This document shows, one piece after another, positions 56,485 to 64,000 of a stretch of 64,000 nt of DNA. A program made the translations under genes and the position numbers. Position 1 is the first letter of the stretch. Every line of letters begins with the position of its first letter. Source of the stretch: an uncultured Spirochaetales bacterium (GTDB taxonomy: Bacteria; Spirochaetota; Spirochaetia; Sphaerochaetales; Sphaerochaetaceae); assembly GCA_944388965.1 (NCBI GenBank), contig CALXKL010000005.1:107828-171827 (forward strand), read 5' to 3'. The notes under the pieces were generated by a model. The model worked only from the letters and a program-made list of their open reading frames with translations. It made no database searches and had not been told where the DNA came from.

Positions 56485-58611
56485 ATGTCAAATGTAACAA
56501 AAGTCTCAGTCATGATCGGCGACACCGAACTGGTCTTCGAGACAGGTAAGATCGCCAAGCAGGCAAACGGTGCAGTCTATGCACATTACGCCGGAAGCGC
56601 AGTCGTTGCGACGGTCTGCTGCGGAGAGCAGCCTTCCGAACCCATCGACTATGTTCCGGTTTCAGTCGAGTACAACGAGAAGTACTACGCAGCCGGAAAG
56701 ATCCCCGGAGGCTTCCTCAAGAGGGAAGGCCGCCCGAAGGACAAGGAGATTCTCGTCTCCAGACTCATCGACCGCCCCATGAGGCCGCTCTTCGACAAGG
56801 CCTTCGGTCGTGAGATCCAGATCGTCCCGACAGTCGTGTCATCCGACATGATCCATACTCCGGACATCGTCGCCATCAACGCAGCAAGCTGTGCTGTCAC
56901 GATCTCCGACATCCCGTTCTACGGACCCATCGCCGCGGTGCGTGTCGCACTCATCGACGGAAAGTACGTCATCAACCCGACCTTCCAGCAGATCCCCACG
57001 GCCAGCCTCGACATCGTCGTCGCCGGTACGCATGATGGAATCACGATGGTCGAAGGTGGTGCCAAGGAGGTCAGCGAGGACGAGATGCTCGGTGCCATCG
57101 CCGCCGCCCAGCCCGTCATCACCAGCATCTGCGAGGCGCAGACGAAGATGAGAGAGCTGTGCGGCAAGGAGAAGCTTCCTCTCATGGAGATCGACGAGGA
57201 CCTCTCCTGGCTCGAGCCCGTCAGACAGTTCGCGACTCCGCTCGAGAAGGAGGCCAGCTTCGTCAAGGGCAAGATGAACCGCTATGCAGCCCTCGAGAAG
57301 GCACATGAGCAGGTCAGGGAGAAGTTCGCAGACCTCATCGCCGAAGACGAGAAGCGCCCCGGCCAGCTCGCCGCCATGTTCGAGGACCTGGAGTACAACA
57401 TCCTCCGTTCCTCGATTCTCGACGACGGTGTCAGGACCGATGGAAGAAAGGTCACCGAGATCAGACCGATCACCTGCGAAGTCGGAGTGCTTCCCTGCAC
57501 GCACGGCTCTGCTCTCTTTACCAGAGGCGAGACGCAGTCCCTTGCCGTCACGACGCTCGGAACCGCATCCGATGAGCAGATGTTCGACACGATCGACGGC
57601 GACAAGACCTATTCGAACTTCATGCTCCACTACAACTTCCCGCCGTATTCCGTCGGCGAGTGCGGACGCCTCACCACAGGAAGACGCGAGATCGGACATG
57701 GCCATCTTGCACAGAGGGCTCTTGAGGCCGTCATCCCGCCCAAGGAGAGCTTCCCATACACGATCCGTGTCGTCAGCGAGATCATGGAGTCCAACGGATC
57801 GTCCTCGATGGCTTCCGTGTGTGGCGGATGTCTGTCCCTCATGGATGCAGGCGTCCCCATCAAGAAGCCTGTCGCAGGCATTGCAATGGGCCTGATCACC
57901 GAAGGTGCGGACTATTCGAGGTATGTCGTCCTTTCCGATATCCTCGGCGAGGAGGACCATCTCGGCGACATGGACTTCAAGGTCGCCGGAACGAAGGATG
58001 GAATCACCGCGTTCCAGATGGACATCAAGATCGCTGGAGTCACGCCTGAGATCATGAGCAAGGCTCTCGCACAGGCCAAGGAAGGAAGGATGCACATCCT
58101 CTCGATCATGGGACAGACGCTTGCCGGACCCAGGAGCGAGATCAACGAGCGTGCTCCTAAGATCCTTTCGTTCACCGTGCCTGAGGATGCCATCGGCGCG
58201 ATCATCGGAACCGGTGGAAAGACGATCAAGGCAATCGCCCAGCAGAGCGGTGCGGAGATCAACATCGACGACGATGGATGCGTCACAGTCTACGGAAAGA
58301 ACAACGCATCCAGCCAGGAGGCCAAGAGGCTTGTCCTTTCCATCATCGAGAAGCCTGAGGTCGGCAAAATCTACCATGGAACGGTCAAGAGAATCGTCGA
58401 TTTCGGTGCATTCATCGAGATTCTTCCCGGCAAGGAGGGCCTGTGCCATATCTCCAAGCTCTCTCACAAGCGCGTGAAGCAGGTCACCGATGTCCTCCAG
58501 GTCGGTCAGGAAGTCGACGTCAAGCTCATCGACATCGACAGGATGGACCGCCTGAACCTCTCCTACATCGACGCTCTTGATGATGCGTCGAAGGGCAAGG
58601 AAGAGAAATGA
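56485..58611 (+). CDS. pnp: Polyribonucleotide nucleotidyltransferase
   Basis: PNPase of 708 residues, the phosphorolytic 3'-5' exoribonuclease. Two RNase PH domains (first with [25 protein letters not shown]; second with [13 protein letters not shown] and the [19 protein letters not shown] block) flank a helical linker; the C-terminal KH domain has [15 protein letters not shown] and the S1 domain [20 protein letters not shown]. Length is typical. It starts 47 nt after the rpsO-pnp hairpin and ends overlapping dut by 4 nt. Confidence 0.98.
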   Translation: MSNVTKVSVMIGDTELVFETGKIAKQANGAVYAHYAGSAVVATVCCGEQPSEPIDYVPVSVEYNEKYYAAGKIPGGFLKREGRPKDKEILVSRLIDRPMRPLFDKAFGREIQIVPTVVSSDMIHTPDIVAINAASCAVTISDIPFYGPIAAVRVALIDGKYVINPTFQQIPTASLDIVVAGTHDGITMVEGGAKEVSEDEMLGAIAAAQPVITSICEAQTKMRELCGKEKLPLMEIDEDLSWLEPVRQFATPLEKEASFVKGKMNRYAALEKAHEQVREKFADLIAEDEKRPGQLAAMFEDLEYNILRSSILDDGVRTDGRKVTEIRPITCEVGVLPCTHGSALFTRGETQSLAVTTLGTASDEQMFDTIDGDKTYSNFMLHYNFPPYSVGECGRLTTGRREIGHGHLAQRALEAVIPPKESFPYTIRVVSEIMESNGSSSMASVCGGCLSLMDAGVPIKKPVAGIAMGLITEGADYSRYVVLSDILGEEDHLGDMDFKVAGTKDGITAFQMDIKIAGVTPEIMSKALAQAKEGRMHILSIMGQTLAGPRSEINERAPKILSFTVPEDAIGAIIGTGGKTIKAIAQQSGAEINIDDDGCVTVYGKNNASSQEAKRLVLSIIEKPEVGKIYHGTVKRIVDFGAFIEILPGKEGLCHISKLSHKRVKQVTDVLQVGQEVDVKLIDIDRMDRLNLSYIDALDDASKGKEEK

Positions 58612-59042
58612 CCGAGGTGAGGATGGTTCTCGAGGAGGGGGTCAAGGCCCCTTCCTATGAGAGCCAGGGAAGTGCAGGAGCCGATGTGAGGGCCCATGTC
58701 TCCGCCCCGGTTGTAATCGCTCCGGGACGCAGTGCGCTTGTTCCCACAGGTCTCTTTCTCGAGATACCTAAGGGATACGAGATCCAGGTGCGTCCCCGCT
58801 CGGGTCTTGCACTCCGGCACTCCATAACGGTGCTCAACACCCCCGGTACCATCGACAGCGACTACCGGGGCGAGGTCGGGATCGTCCTCATCAACCACTC
58901 CGATTCGCCTTTCACCGTGAACGACGGCGACAGGATCGCCCAGCTTGTCCTTGCCAGGGTCGAGCAGGCCAGCTTCGTCGAGGTCGACTCGCTCGGCACC
59001 ACCGGACGTGGAAGTGGAGGATTCGGCTCAACGGGAGTCTAG
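58608..59042 (+). CDS. dut: Deoxyuridine 5'-triphosphate nucleotidohydrolase
   Basis: Trimeric dUTPase of 144 residues, which clears dUTP and makes dUMP. All five motifs appear: [33 protein letters not shown] (catalytic Asp), GDRIAQLVL and the glycine-rich C-terminal [10 protein letters not shown]. The ATG overlaps the pnp stop (ATGA). Two nucleotides separate it from lptF. Confidence 0.97.
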   Translation: MTEVRMVLEEGVKAPSYESQGSAGADVRAHVSAPVVIAPGRSALVPTGLFLEIPKGYEIQVRPRSGLALRHSITVLNTPGTIDSDYRGEVGIVLINHSDSPFTVNDGDRIAQLVLARVEQASFVEVDSLGTTGRGSGGFGSTGV

Positions 59043-59044
59043 GC

Positions 59045-60322
59045 TTGAAAGGCTACAGATCCAGCCACATACTTCTCGATCTTCATGTGACAAGGGAATT
59101 CGTTCTGGATTTCCTTGTCTCGTTTCTATTCTTCTTCTTCATATTCTTCATCAACCAGATTCTGCTGCTCGTACAGCAGGTCATGCTAAAGAGCGTCGAC
59201 GTGGGCACCATACTCACTCTGGTGCTATGTGCCATACCGCAGTTCCTGCAATACGTCGTGCCCTTTGCGACTCTGAGCGCATCGTCGATGGTTCTTGGAG
59301 ACCTTGGATCGGCGAACGAGCTTCTTGCAATGCGCTCAAGCGGCATCCCGCTTGGCAAGGTATACAGGGTGCTGGTCGTATGCTCACTTGTAATGTCCCT
59401 GCTCACGTTCTATATAGCAGACTACCTGATGCCGGCATCAAGCCGGGTCTATCAGCGCATGCTCACAGATGTCATGAGGGATCTTCCGACATTCGAGCTG
59501 AGAGAGGACGGCACGAACAGCGTTGGAGATGTCGTCATGAGGAACGGGGACGTCAGCGGTGATGCGATATCCGATGTGATGATGTTCACGACGGACTCGT
59601 CGCCATACATGACCATTCTATCTCCTGAGGGAAGACTCAAGCTCGTCGAGCCCGTCGATTTCGTCTATCGTCTCGATCTGGATGAACCCTCGTTCCTTCT
59701 GAGCGAGGACGACAGCGTACGTACGGTCCTCTCCAGTGCAGGAAAGGCGACCATCTATCTCGACTTCTCCAGACAGGTTCCGGCACTGACCCAGTCAAGT
59801 CCTTCGAATCTCTCCTCGGCGGAGCTGTGGCCGCTGATGCAGGACCGCAAGGCGGTACGTGACGAGAATGTGGCGATCTTCCATGACCGCAGGGAGGATG
59901 CCATGCTTCAGCTGGCAGGTTCAATCGCCCGTGTCCACAGTTCAGCCGATCTGGCCGAAGCACAGTCGGACATCGACTACGCAGTCTCGACACTCGAGGC
60001 GATAGGGGACGATGAGCCGATCCAGTTCTACTACCAGTACTACAGCGCGGAGTTCAACAAGAAGTTCGCTCTTGCTCTTGGCTGTCTTGCACTCACGGTC
60101 GTAACGCTTCCGCTCAGTCTAGTGAAGATAAGGCATGGCCGACTCGTCGGATTCGGCCTCAGTCTGCTGATCGCCGTCTCGTACTGGTACATACTATTCG
60201 CAAGCCAGCTGAAGATCTTCGACTTCTCCTTCAACGCGGGATTCCTGATGTATGTGCCGGACGCCGTAATGCTTGCAACGGGTCTTTCTCTGCTCGTGTT
60301 CAACATGAGGAGGGCAGGATGA
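59045..60322 (+). CDS. lptF: LptF/LptG-family permease (first)
   Basis: A 425-residue YjgP/YjgQ-family membrane protein, part of the LptBFG-type ABC exporter that extracts an envelope lipid from the inner membrane. Three N-terminal helices (LVSFLFFFFIFFINQILLLV; LCAIPQFLQYVVPFATLSASS; YRVLVVCSLVMSLLTFYIADYL) precede a periplasmic domain (about residues 125-330) and three C-terminal helices. The start is TTG at 59045, just after dut, with GGGAG upstream. The ATPase (LptB) is not in the window. Its pairing with the next gene is the usual arrangement. Confidence 0.9.
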   Translation: MKGYRSSHILLDLHVTREFVLDFLVSFLFFFFIFFINQILLLVQQVMLKSVDVGTILTLVLCAIPQFLQYVVPFATLSASSMVLGDLGSANELLAMRSSGIPLGKVYRVLVVCSLVMSLLTFYIADYLMPASSRVYQRMLTDVMRDLPTFELREDGTNSVGDVVMRNGDVSGDAISDVMMFTTDSSPYMTILSPEGRLKLVEPVDFVYRLDLDEPSFLLSEDDSVRTVLSSAGKATIYLDFSRQVPALTQSSPSNLSSAELWPLMQDRKAVRDENVAIFHDRREDAMLQLAGSIARVHSSADLAEAQSDIDYAVSTLEAIGDDEPIQFYYQYYSAEFNKKFALALGCLALTVVTLPLSLVKIRHGRLVGFGLSLLIAVSYWYILFASQLKIFDFSFNAGFLMYVPDAVMLATGLSLLVFNMRRAG

Positions 60323-61407
60323 GCATTCTCGACCGCTACATATCGTCAAGCATCCTCAGGACAAGTCTGGCGACATTGGGCATCTGCACCCTGCTCGTCG
60401 TCGCGGTGGAGATGTTCTCGTCGATGAACAACTATGTGACGAACGCCCTGCCGTTTACCGACATCCTGTATCTGGCGGTTCTGGGACTGCCTGAATACCT
60501 CATGATGTGTGCATCCATCTCGTTTCTTTTCGGAACGACCTTCTTCCTGTCGCAGCTGGAGAGCAGCAACGAGATGATCATGTTCCTGAACGCAGGACTC
60601 GGATACAGGCGCATCTGCCGCCCGATCGTCCTGATGATCCTTGTCGTGACGATTCTGGCCTTCGTCTTCTCCCAGACCATCATGATCGATGCGGGCGTCG
60701 AGCATGACAGACTGTCCGTCGAGTACTTCGGACAGACGTCGACACAGGACAGCTCTGACATCAGCGTGGCATCGATCGACGGCTCCTATGTAGTCGACAG
60801 CGCATACTTCTCCCAGGATCTTGGACGCCTTTTCGACGTCACTCTCGTAACGAGAGACGAAGAAGGTCATATCGGAGGGCGCACATATGCCTCATACGCC
60901 GACTGGAGCCAGGAGGAGGGCTTCTGGCATCTTCACGACGGTCTTTCCCATGTCGTGGTCGACGGCATTGTCGTCTCTTCATACTTCGACGAACTTCCTG
61001 CCACGTTCATGGACATGCCGCCCCAGATGTTCACAAACAAGGCGCGTGACATCTCGACCATGGACAACGGGAGTGCTCTTGAATACCTTGAGCGAGTTCG
61101 ACAGGTCGATGTCGACCTTTGGTACCAGGCTGCGACTGAATACGTATCCAGGCTGTTCTCACCGTTCTCGATCTTCGTCCTCGTGACCATAGCGCTGCTG
61201 ATGAACTATCGTTTCAAGAAGAACATCTTCCTCTTCTCCCTGATACAGTCCCTTTGTACATCCGTCGTCTACTATGTCGTCCAGATGCTCACCTCGATCA
61301 TGTGCGAGCAGGGTATCATGCATCCGGCGTTTTCTGTTATCATACCGGTCGTGACGGTCCTCGTGCTGTCACTGGCGATCAGACTCATCGGAAGGACACA
61401 TGGCTGA
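60319..61407 (+). CDS. lptG: LptF/LptG-family permease (second)
   Basis: A 362-residue paralogue of the preceding permease, likely its partner. N-terminal SILDRYISSSILRTSLATLGICTLLVVAVEMF is followed by the conserved LPEYLMMCASISFLFGTTFFLSQLESSNEMIMF. A periplasmic domain (about residues 125-260) and three C-terminal helices follow. The start ATG overlaps the lptF stop (ATGA). Which of the two is F or G is only a guess by order. Its end overlaps tgt by 8 nt. Confidence 0.88.
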   Translation: MSILDRYISSSILRTSLATLGICTLLVVAVEMFSSMNNYVTNALPFTDILYLAVLGLPEYLMMCASISFLFGTTFFLSQLESSNEMIMFLNAGLGYRRICRPIVLMILVVTILAFVFSQTIMIDAGVEHDRLSVEYFGQTSTQDSSDISVASIDGSYVVDSAYFSQDLGRLFDVTLVTRDEEGHIGGRTYASYADWSQEEGFWHLHDGLSHVVVDGIVVSSYFDELPATFMDMPPQMFTNKARDISTMDNGSALEYLERVRQVDVDLWYQAATEYVSRLFSPFSIFVLVTIALLMNYRFKKNIFLFSLIQSLCTSVVYYVVQMLTSIMCEQGIMHPAFSVIIPVVTVLVLSLAIRLIGRTHG

Positions 61408-62533
61408 CAGAATCTACACATGCACATTCAGGGATGTCGAGACGCGTGCGCGTCTTGGCTATATCGATCTGCCTCATGGCAGGGTCGAGACACCGGCCTT
61501 CATGCCTGTCGGAACAAACGGTACTGTCAAAGGCATATATCATGACAGGATCAGGGACATCGGCTATCAGATAATCCTTGCCAACACATACCATCTCTAT
61601 CTGCGACCCGGTGAGGAGGTCCTGAAACGCTTCGGTGGTCTCCATCGTTTCTCGAACTGGAATCGGAACATACTCACCGATTCAGGAGGCTTCCAGGTAT
61701 TCTCCCTTTCCGGACTCAGGAAGGTAAGGGATGCCGGGGTCACCTTCCAGAGCCACATCGACGGATCAAGACATGTCTTCACACCCGAGAAGGTCGTGGA
61801 CATCCAGGCTGTGATCGGAAGCGACATCGCGATGGTCCTCGACGTGTGTACTCCTCCTGGAATCGAGTACAGGAACGCAAAGGAGGCCTGGAGGGTCACC
61901 CGCCTGTGGGCCGAAAGGTCGATCGAGGAGCGAAACAGGCTTGGAGAGTCCTTCAGAGGGAATCTCTTCGGGATAGTGCAGGGGAACTTCTACGAGGACC
62001 TGAGACGTGAGAGCGCGCTGACGATCAGCGAGATGGATTTTCCCGGCATCGCCATCGGAGGGCTGTCCGTAGGCGAGAGCAAACAGCAGTTCAACGACTT
62101 CCTTGCATATACGAGCCAGTATATCACCGACGAGAAGCCAAGATATGTCATGGGCATCGGATCGCCCGACTACATCTTCGAATGCGTAGAGAACGGAATC
62201 GACCTGTTCGACTGCGTACTTGCGACCCGTATGGCACGCAACGGAGGCCTGTTCACGGATGATGGTGTCATCACCATGAAGAAGGCCATCCACAAGTTCG
62301 ACGAACGGCCGATCCAGGAAGGATGCACATGCACCGCATGCACGAAGTATTCCAGGGCATACATGCATCACCTGATAAAATGCAACGAGATGCTTGGCGG
62401 AATGCTTGCGACTGAACACAACCTGACCTATCTTTATACTCTGCTCGAGCGCATCCGCTCTTCGATCAGGGAAGGGCGCTTCAGCAGCTTCAAGAAGGAA
62501 TACATGGCAAGGTTCTACGGGCCGAAGGAATAG
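61400..62533 (+). CDS. tgt: tRNA-guanine transglycosylase
   Basis: Tgt of 377 residues, which replaces guanine 34 by preQ1 in tRNAs with GUN anticodons. Core motifs: GRVETPAFMPVGTNGTVKG, ILTDSGGFQVFSLSGLRK, GGLSVGESKQQF, YVMGIGSPDY and the nucleophile region GIDLFDCVLATRMARNGGLF. The C-terminal zinc site is CTCTAC...HHL. It overlaps lptG by 8 nt. QueA, the next enzyme in queuosine synthesis, lies at 36.4 kb. Confidence 0.98.
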   Translation: MADRIYTCTFRDVETRARLGYIDLPHGRVETPAFMPVGTNGTVKGIYHDRIRDIGYQIILANTYHLYLRPGEEVLKRFGGLHRFSNWNRNILTDSGGFQVFSLSGLRKVRDAGVTFQSHIDGSRHVFTPEKVVDIQAVIGSDIAMVLDVCTPPGIEYRNAKEAWRVTRLWAERSIEERNRLGESFRGNLFGIVQGNFYEDLRRESALTISEMDFPGIAIGGLSVGESKQQFNDFLAYTSQYITDEKPRYVMGIGSPDYIFECVENGIDLFDCVLATRMARNGGLFTDDGVITMKKAIHKFDERPIQEGCTCTACTKYSRAYMHHLIKCNEMLGGMLATEHNLTYLYTLLERIRSSIREGRFSSFKKEYMARFYGPKE

Positions 62534-62548
62534 ACATCCATGACCGGA

Positions 62549-62577
62549 TGGACTGCGAAGTGATTGAGGGCTAGAAT
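62549..62577 (+). promoter_or_regulatory. Candidate promoter of murJ
   Basis: TGGACT (62549-62554) and TAGAAT (62572-62577) are 17 nt apart. The transcription start would lie close to the murJ ATG at 62585, which lacks a Shine-Dalgarno, so the mRNA may be nearly leaderless. Confidence 0.4.
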
Positions 62578-62584
62578 TGTCTTC

Positions 62585-64000
62585 ATGGCTGGAAGGAGCG
62601 AGAAGAACACCCTTGTTATGATGAGCGCGACACTGGTCTCGAGGCTTCTGGGAATCCTGAAGAGCCGTGTCATCTCGATCTTCTTCGGTGCTGGAACCGT
62701 CGCCGATGCCATAAACTTCGCATACAACATTCCCAACAACTTCCGCAAGCTCTTTGCGGAGGGAAGTCTCAGTTCGTCGTATCTTCCCGTCTTTTCCGAA
62801 TTTTGCAATGACGACGAGCGCACAGCCAGACTCTATCGGCAGCTGGTCAGCTTCCTGTCGATCGTGTTTGCAGTTCTATTCGTATTCACTCTGCTGTGCT
62901 GTGAGCAGATAGTGCTCTTTCTGTCGGATTTCGACCAGGATGAGGCGATACATATCGCGGCGTCGCTGCTGCCGTTCTTCACGATATTCCTGTTCTTCAT
63001 ATCGCTCTCGATCCTCGTCTCGAGCGTTCTGCAGACCAGAAGACGCTTCCTCGCATCGAGCATCGCTCCCATCTTCTACACGCTCTCTATACTCGTGTGC
63101 GTACCCCTCTTCGGCGAACGAATCGGTCATTACGCAATGGCACTCGGAGTACTTGCAGGCTCTCTTGCACAGTTCGCCGTGACATGGATCGCATTCAGGA
63201 GACTGGGCATACGCTTCCACTTCGACTTCACGTTCTCCTCTCCGGATTTCAAAGCCGTCATGGCCAGATGGCTGCCCAGCAGCATATCATCACTTGTAGC
63301 GATCGCGGCTCAGAGCGCCACGCTCTATCTGGCATCAAGTCTGAGCGAGGGAAGCGTATCCGCCTTCAGCTATGCGATAATCTTCTACCAGGCACCGTAC
63401 GGAATCTTCTTCTCATCCATTTCAGGCGTGTACTTTCCGCTTCTCTCCTCGGCTCATGACGAGAAGGAGAGGGCAATGGTCCTGTCGAAGGCGATCGGCT
63501 ATCTCTACACGTTCCTGCTTCCATCGGCAATCGTGCTTTACGCACTGAGCAGGGAGTGTGTCGCGACACTTCTGCAGAAAGGGGCCTTCAATCTCGAGGA
63601 TACGCTTTTGACCGCATCCGTTCTCAGATGGTACCTCGTCGCGATGGTCCCCATGTCGATGGAGGCCATGCTACAGCGCTATCTGTACAGCCGCAACATG
63701 TACTACAGGAGTCTTGCAGCAAGCCTCGTGATAAGCGCGCTCGACATCGGTGCAACCATATTCCTCATTGCACAGGGATTCGGCGTCGAATCCCTTCCGA
63801 TGGCTTCCGTCATCTCGTCATGTGCAGGGACCGCCATTCTGTTCCTGTTCGTAGAGGACTTCCCTTGGGGTGGAATCGCCCGCAGCATGGCGAGGACGAC
63901 TCTTGCCTGCATCCCTGCATTCGCAATGTGTCTTTCTTATATTGCATGGAACCCGCAGCGCTACGCCGCGGGTTCCACGTTGTTGAATCTGCTCTATACA
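62585..64000 (+). CDS. murJ: Lipid II flippase MurJ (MviN family), partial
   Basis: The first 472 residues of a MurJ-family membrane protein, cut by the right edge of the window. MurJ flips lipid II across the inner membrane for peptidoglycan synthesis. The family start SATLVSRLLGILKSRVISIFFGAGTVADAINFAYNIPNNFRKLFAEGSLSS appears split over the first 60 residues, with the typical RxxGxxR and FRKLFAEGS features. About twelve hydrophobic helices are visible. It follows tgt by 51 nt and ATG 62585 has no clear Shine-Dalgarno. The end is outside the window. Confidence 0.94.
   Translation, partial: MAGRSEKNTLVMMSATLVSRLLGILKSRVISIFFGAGTVADAINFAYNIPNNFRKLFAEGSLSSSYLPVFSEFCNDDERTARLYRQLVSFLSIVFAVLFVFTLLCCEQIVLFLSDFDQDEAIHIAASLLPFFTIFLFFISLSILVSSVLQTRRRFLASSIAPIFYTLSILVCVPLFGERIGHYAMALGVLAGSLAQFAVTWIAFRRLGIRFHFDFTFSSPDFKAVMARWLPSSISSLVAIAAQSATLYLASSLSEGSVSAFSYAIIFYQAPYGIFFSSISGVYFPLLSSAHDEKERAMVLSKAIGYLYTFLLPSAIVLYALSRECVATLLQKGAFNLEDTLLTASVLRWYLVAMVPMSMEAMLQRYLYSRNMYYRSLAASLVISALDIGATIFLIAQGFGVESLPMASVISSCAGTAILFLFVEDFPWGGIARSMARTTLACIPAFAMCLSYIAWNPQRYAAGSTLLNLLYT

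Noticed and set aside
56839..58467. 542-residue open frame antisense to pnp
   Set aside because: Same reason: shadow of a highly expressed gene; sequence is rich in Asp, Leu and Arg runs with no motif.

Overview
This 64-kb window is a compact, gene-dense bacterial chromosome segment with G+C that looks to be in the mid-50s percent. It most resembles a spirochaete of the Treponema/Sphaerochaeta side of the phylum. The evidence is gene order remembered from Treponema pallidum: uvrA next to an lptD-type outer-membrane gene, a tamB-bamA-mutS string, and a rimP-nusA-infB-rbfA-truB-ribF-rpsO-pnp string. A diderm envelope is indicated by BamA, TamB, LptD, LptF/LptG, a lipoprotein with a lipobox and a small beta-barrel protein. 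The exact genus cannot be fixed from sequence reading alone.

Layout. 1-6.6 kb: end of ispG, then uvrA and lptD. 6.6-14.3 kb: phoH, a PgpH-type HD phosphodiesterase, ybeY, a SAM hydrolase and an ECF vitamin/metabolite transporter whose two ATPases and T component form one polypeptide. 14.4-18.5 kb: a small exported protein, then gap-pgk-tpiA-secG behind a near-consensus sigma-70 promoter, with stable hairpins between the glycolytic genes. 18.6-23.4 kb: a flavodoxin-like protein, a parvulin-type isomerase, nusB, map, a MATE exporter and a purine phosphoribosyltransferase, closed by a terminator. 23.5-25.1 kb (minus): an exported beta-barrel protein plus a lipoprotein of unknown function. 25.2-28.1 kb: folD, miaB, a sirtuin. 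28.1-31.3 kb: the trans-translation pair ssrA (tmRNA) and smpB on the minus strand with a TetR regulator between them, and a PEGA/FGE-fold membrane protein upstream of smpB. 31.3-37.5 kb: lepB, hemW, yebC, ruvCAB, queA. 37.5-38.1 kb (minus): tmk. 38.2-49.4 kb: tamB, bamA, mutS, second MATE. 49.4-58.6 kb: the rimP-to-pnp translation/RNA operon, preceded by a promoter and a strong terminator inside its leader. 58.6-64 kb: dut, lptF, lptG, tgt and the start of murJ.

Working together, the genes cover central glycolysis, RNA maturation and decay, ribosome rescue, DNA repair (UvrA, RuvABC, MutS), queuosine synthesis (QueA, Tgt) and outer-membrane assembly (Bam/Tam/Lpt, a periplasmic chaperone-like isomerase). 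Most genes are tightly packed, often overlapping by 4 to 26 nt. I see no rRNA, tRNA, insertion sequence, prophage or CRISPR array.

No wholly new system stands out. The most unusual points are the one-chain EcfA-EcfA'-EcfT transporter, a zinc ribbon at the C terminus of NusA, the promoter-terminator leader of the nusA operon, intergenic hairpins without U-tracts, a PEGA/FGE-fold protein without the catalytic cysteines, and the orphan lipoprotein/beta-barrel pair.
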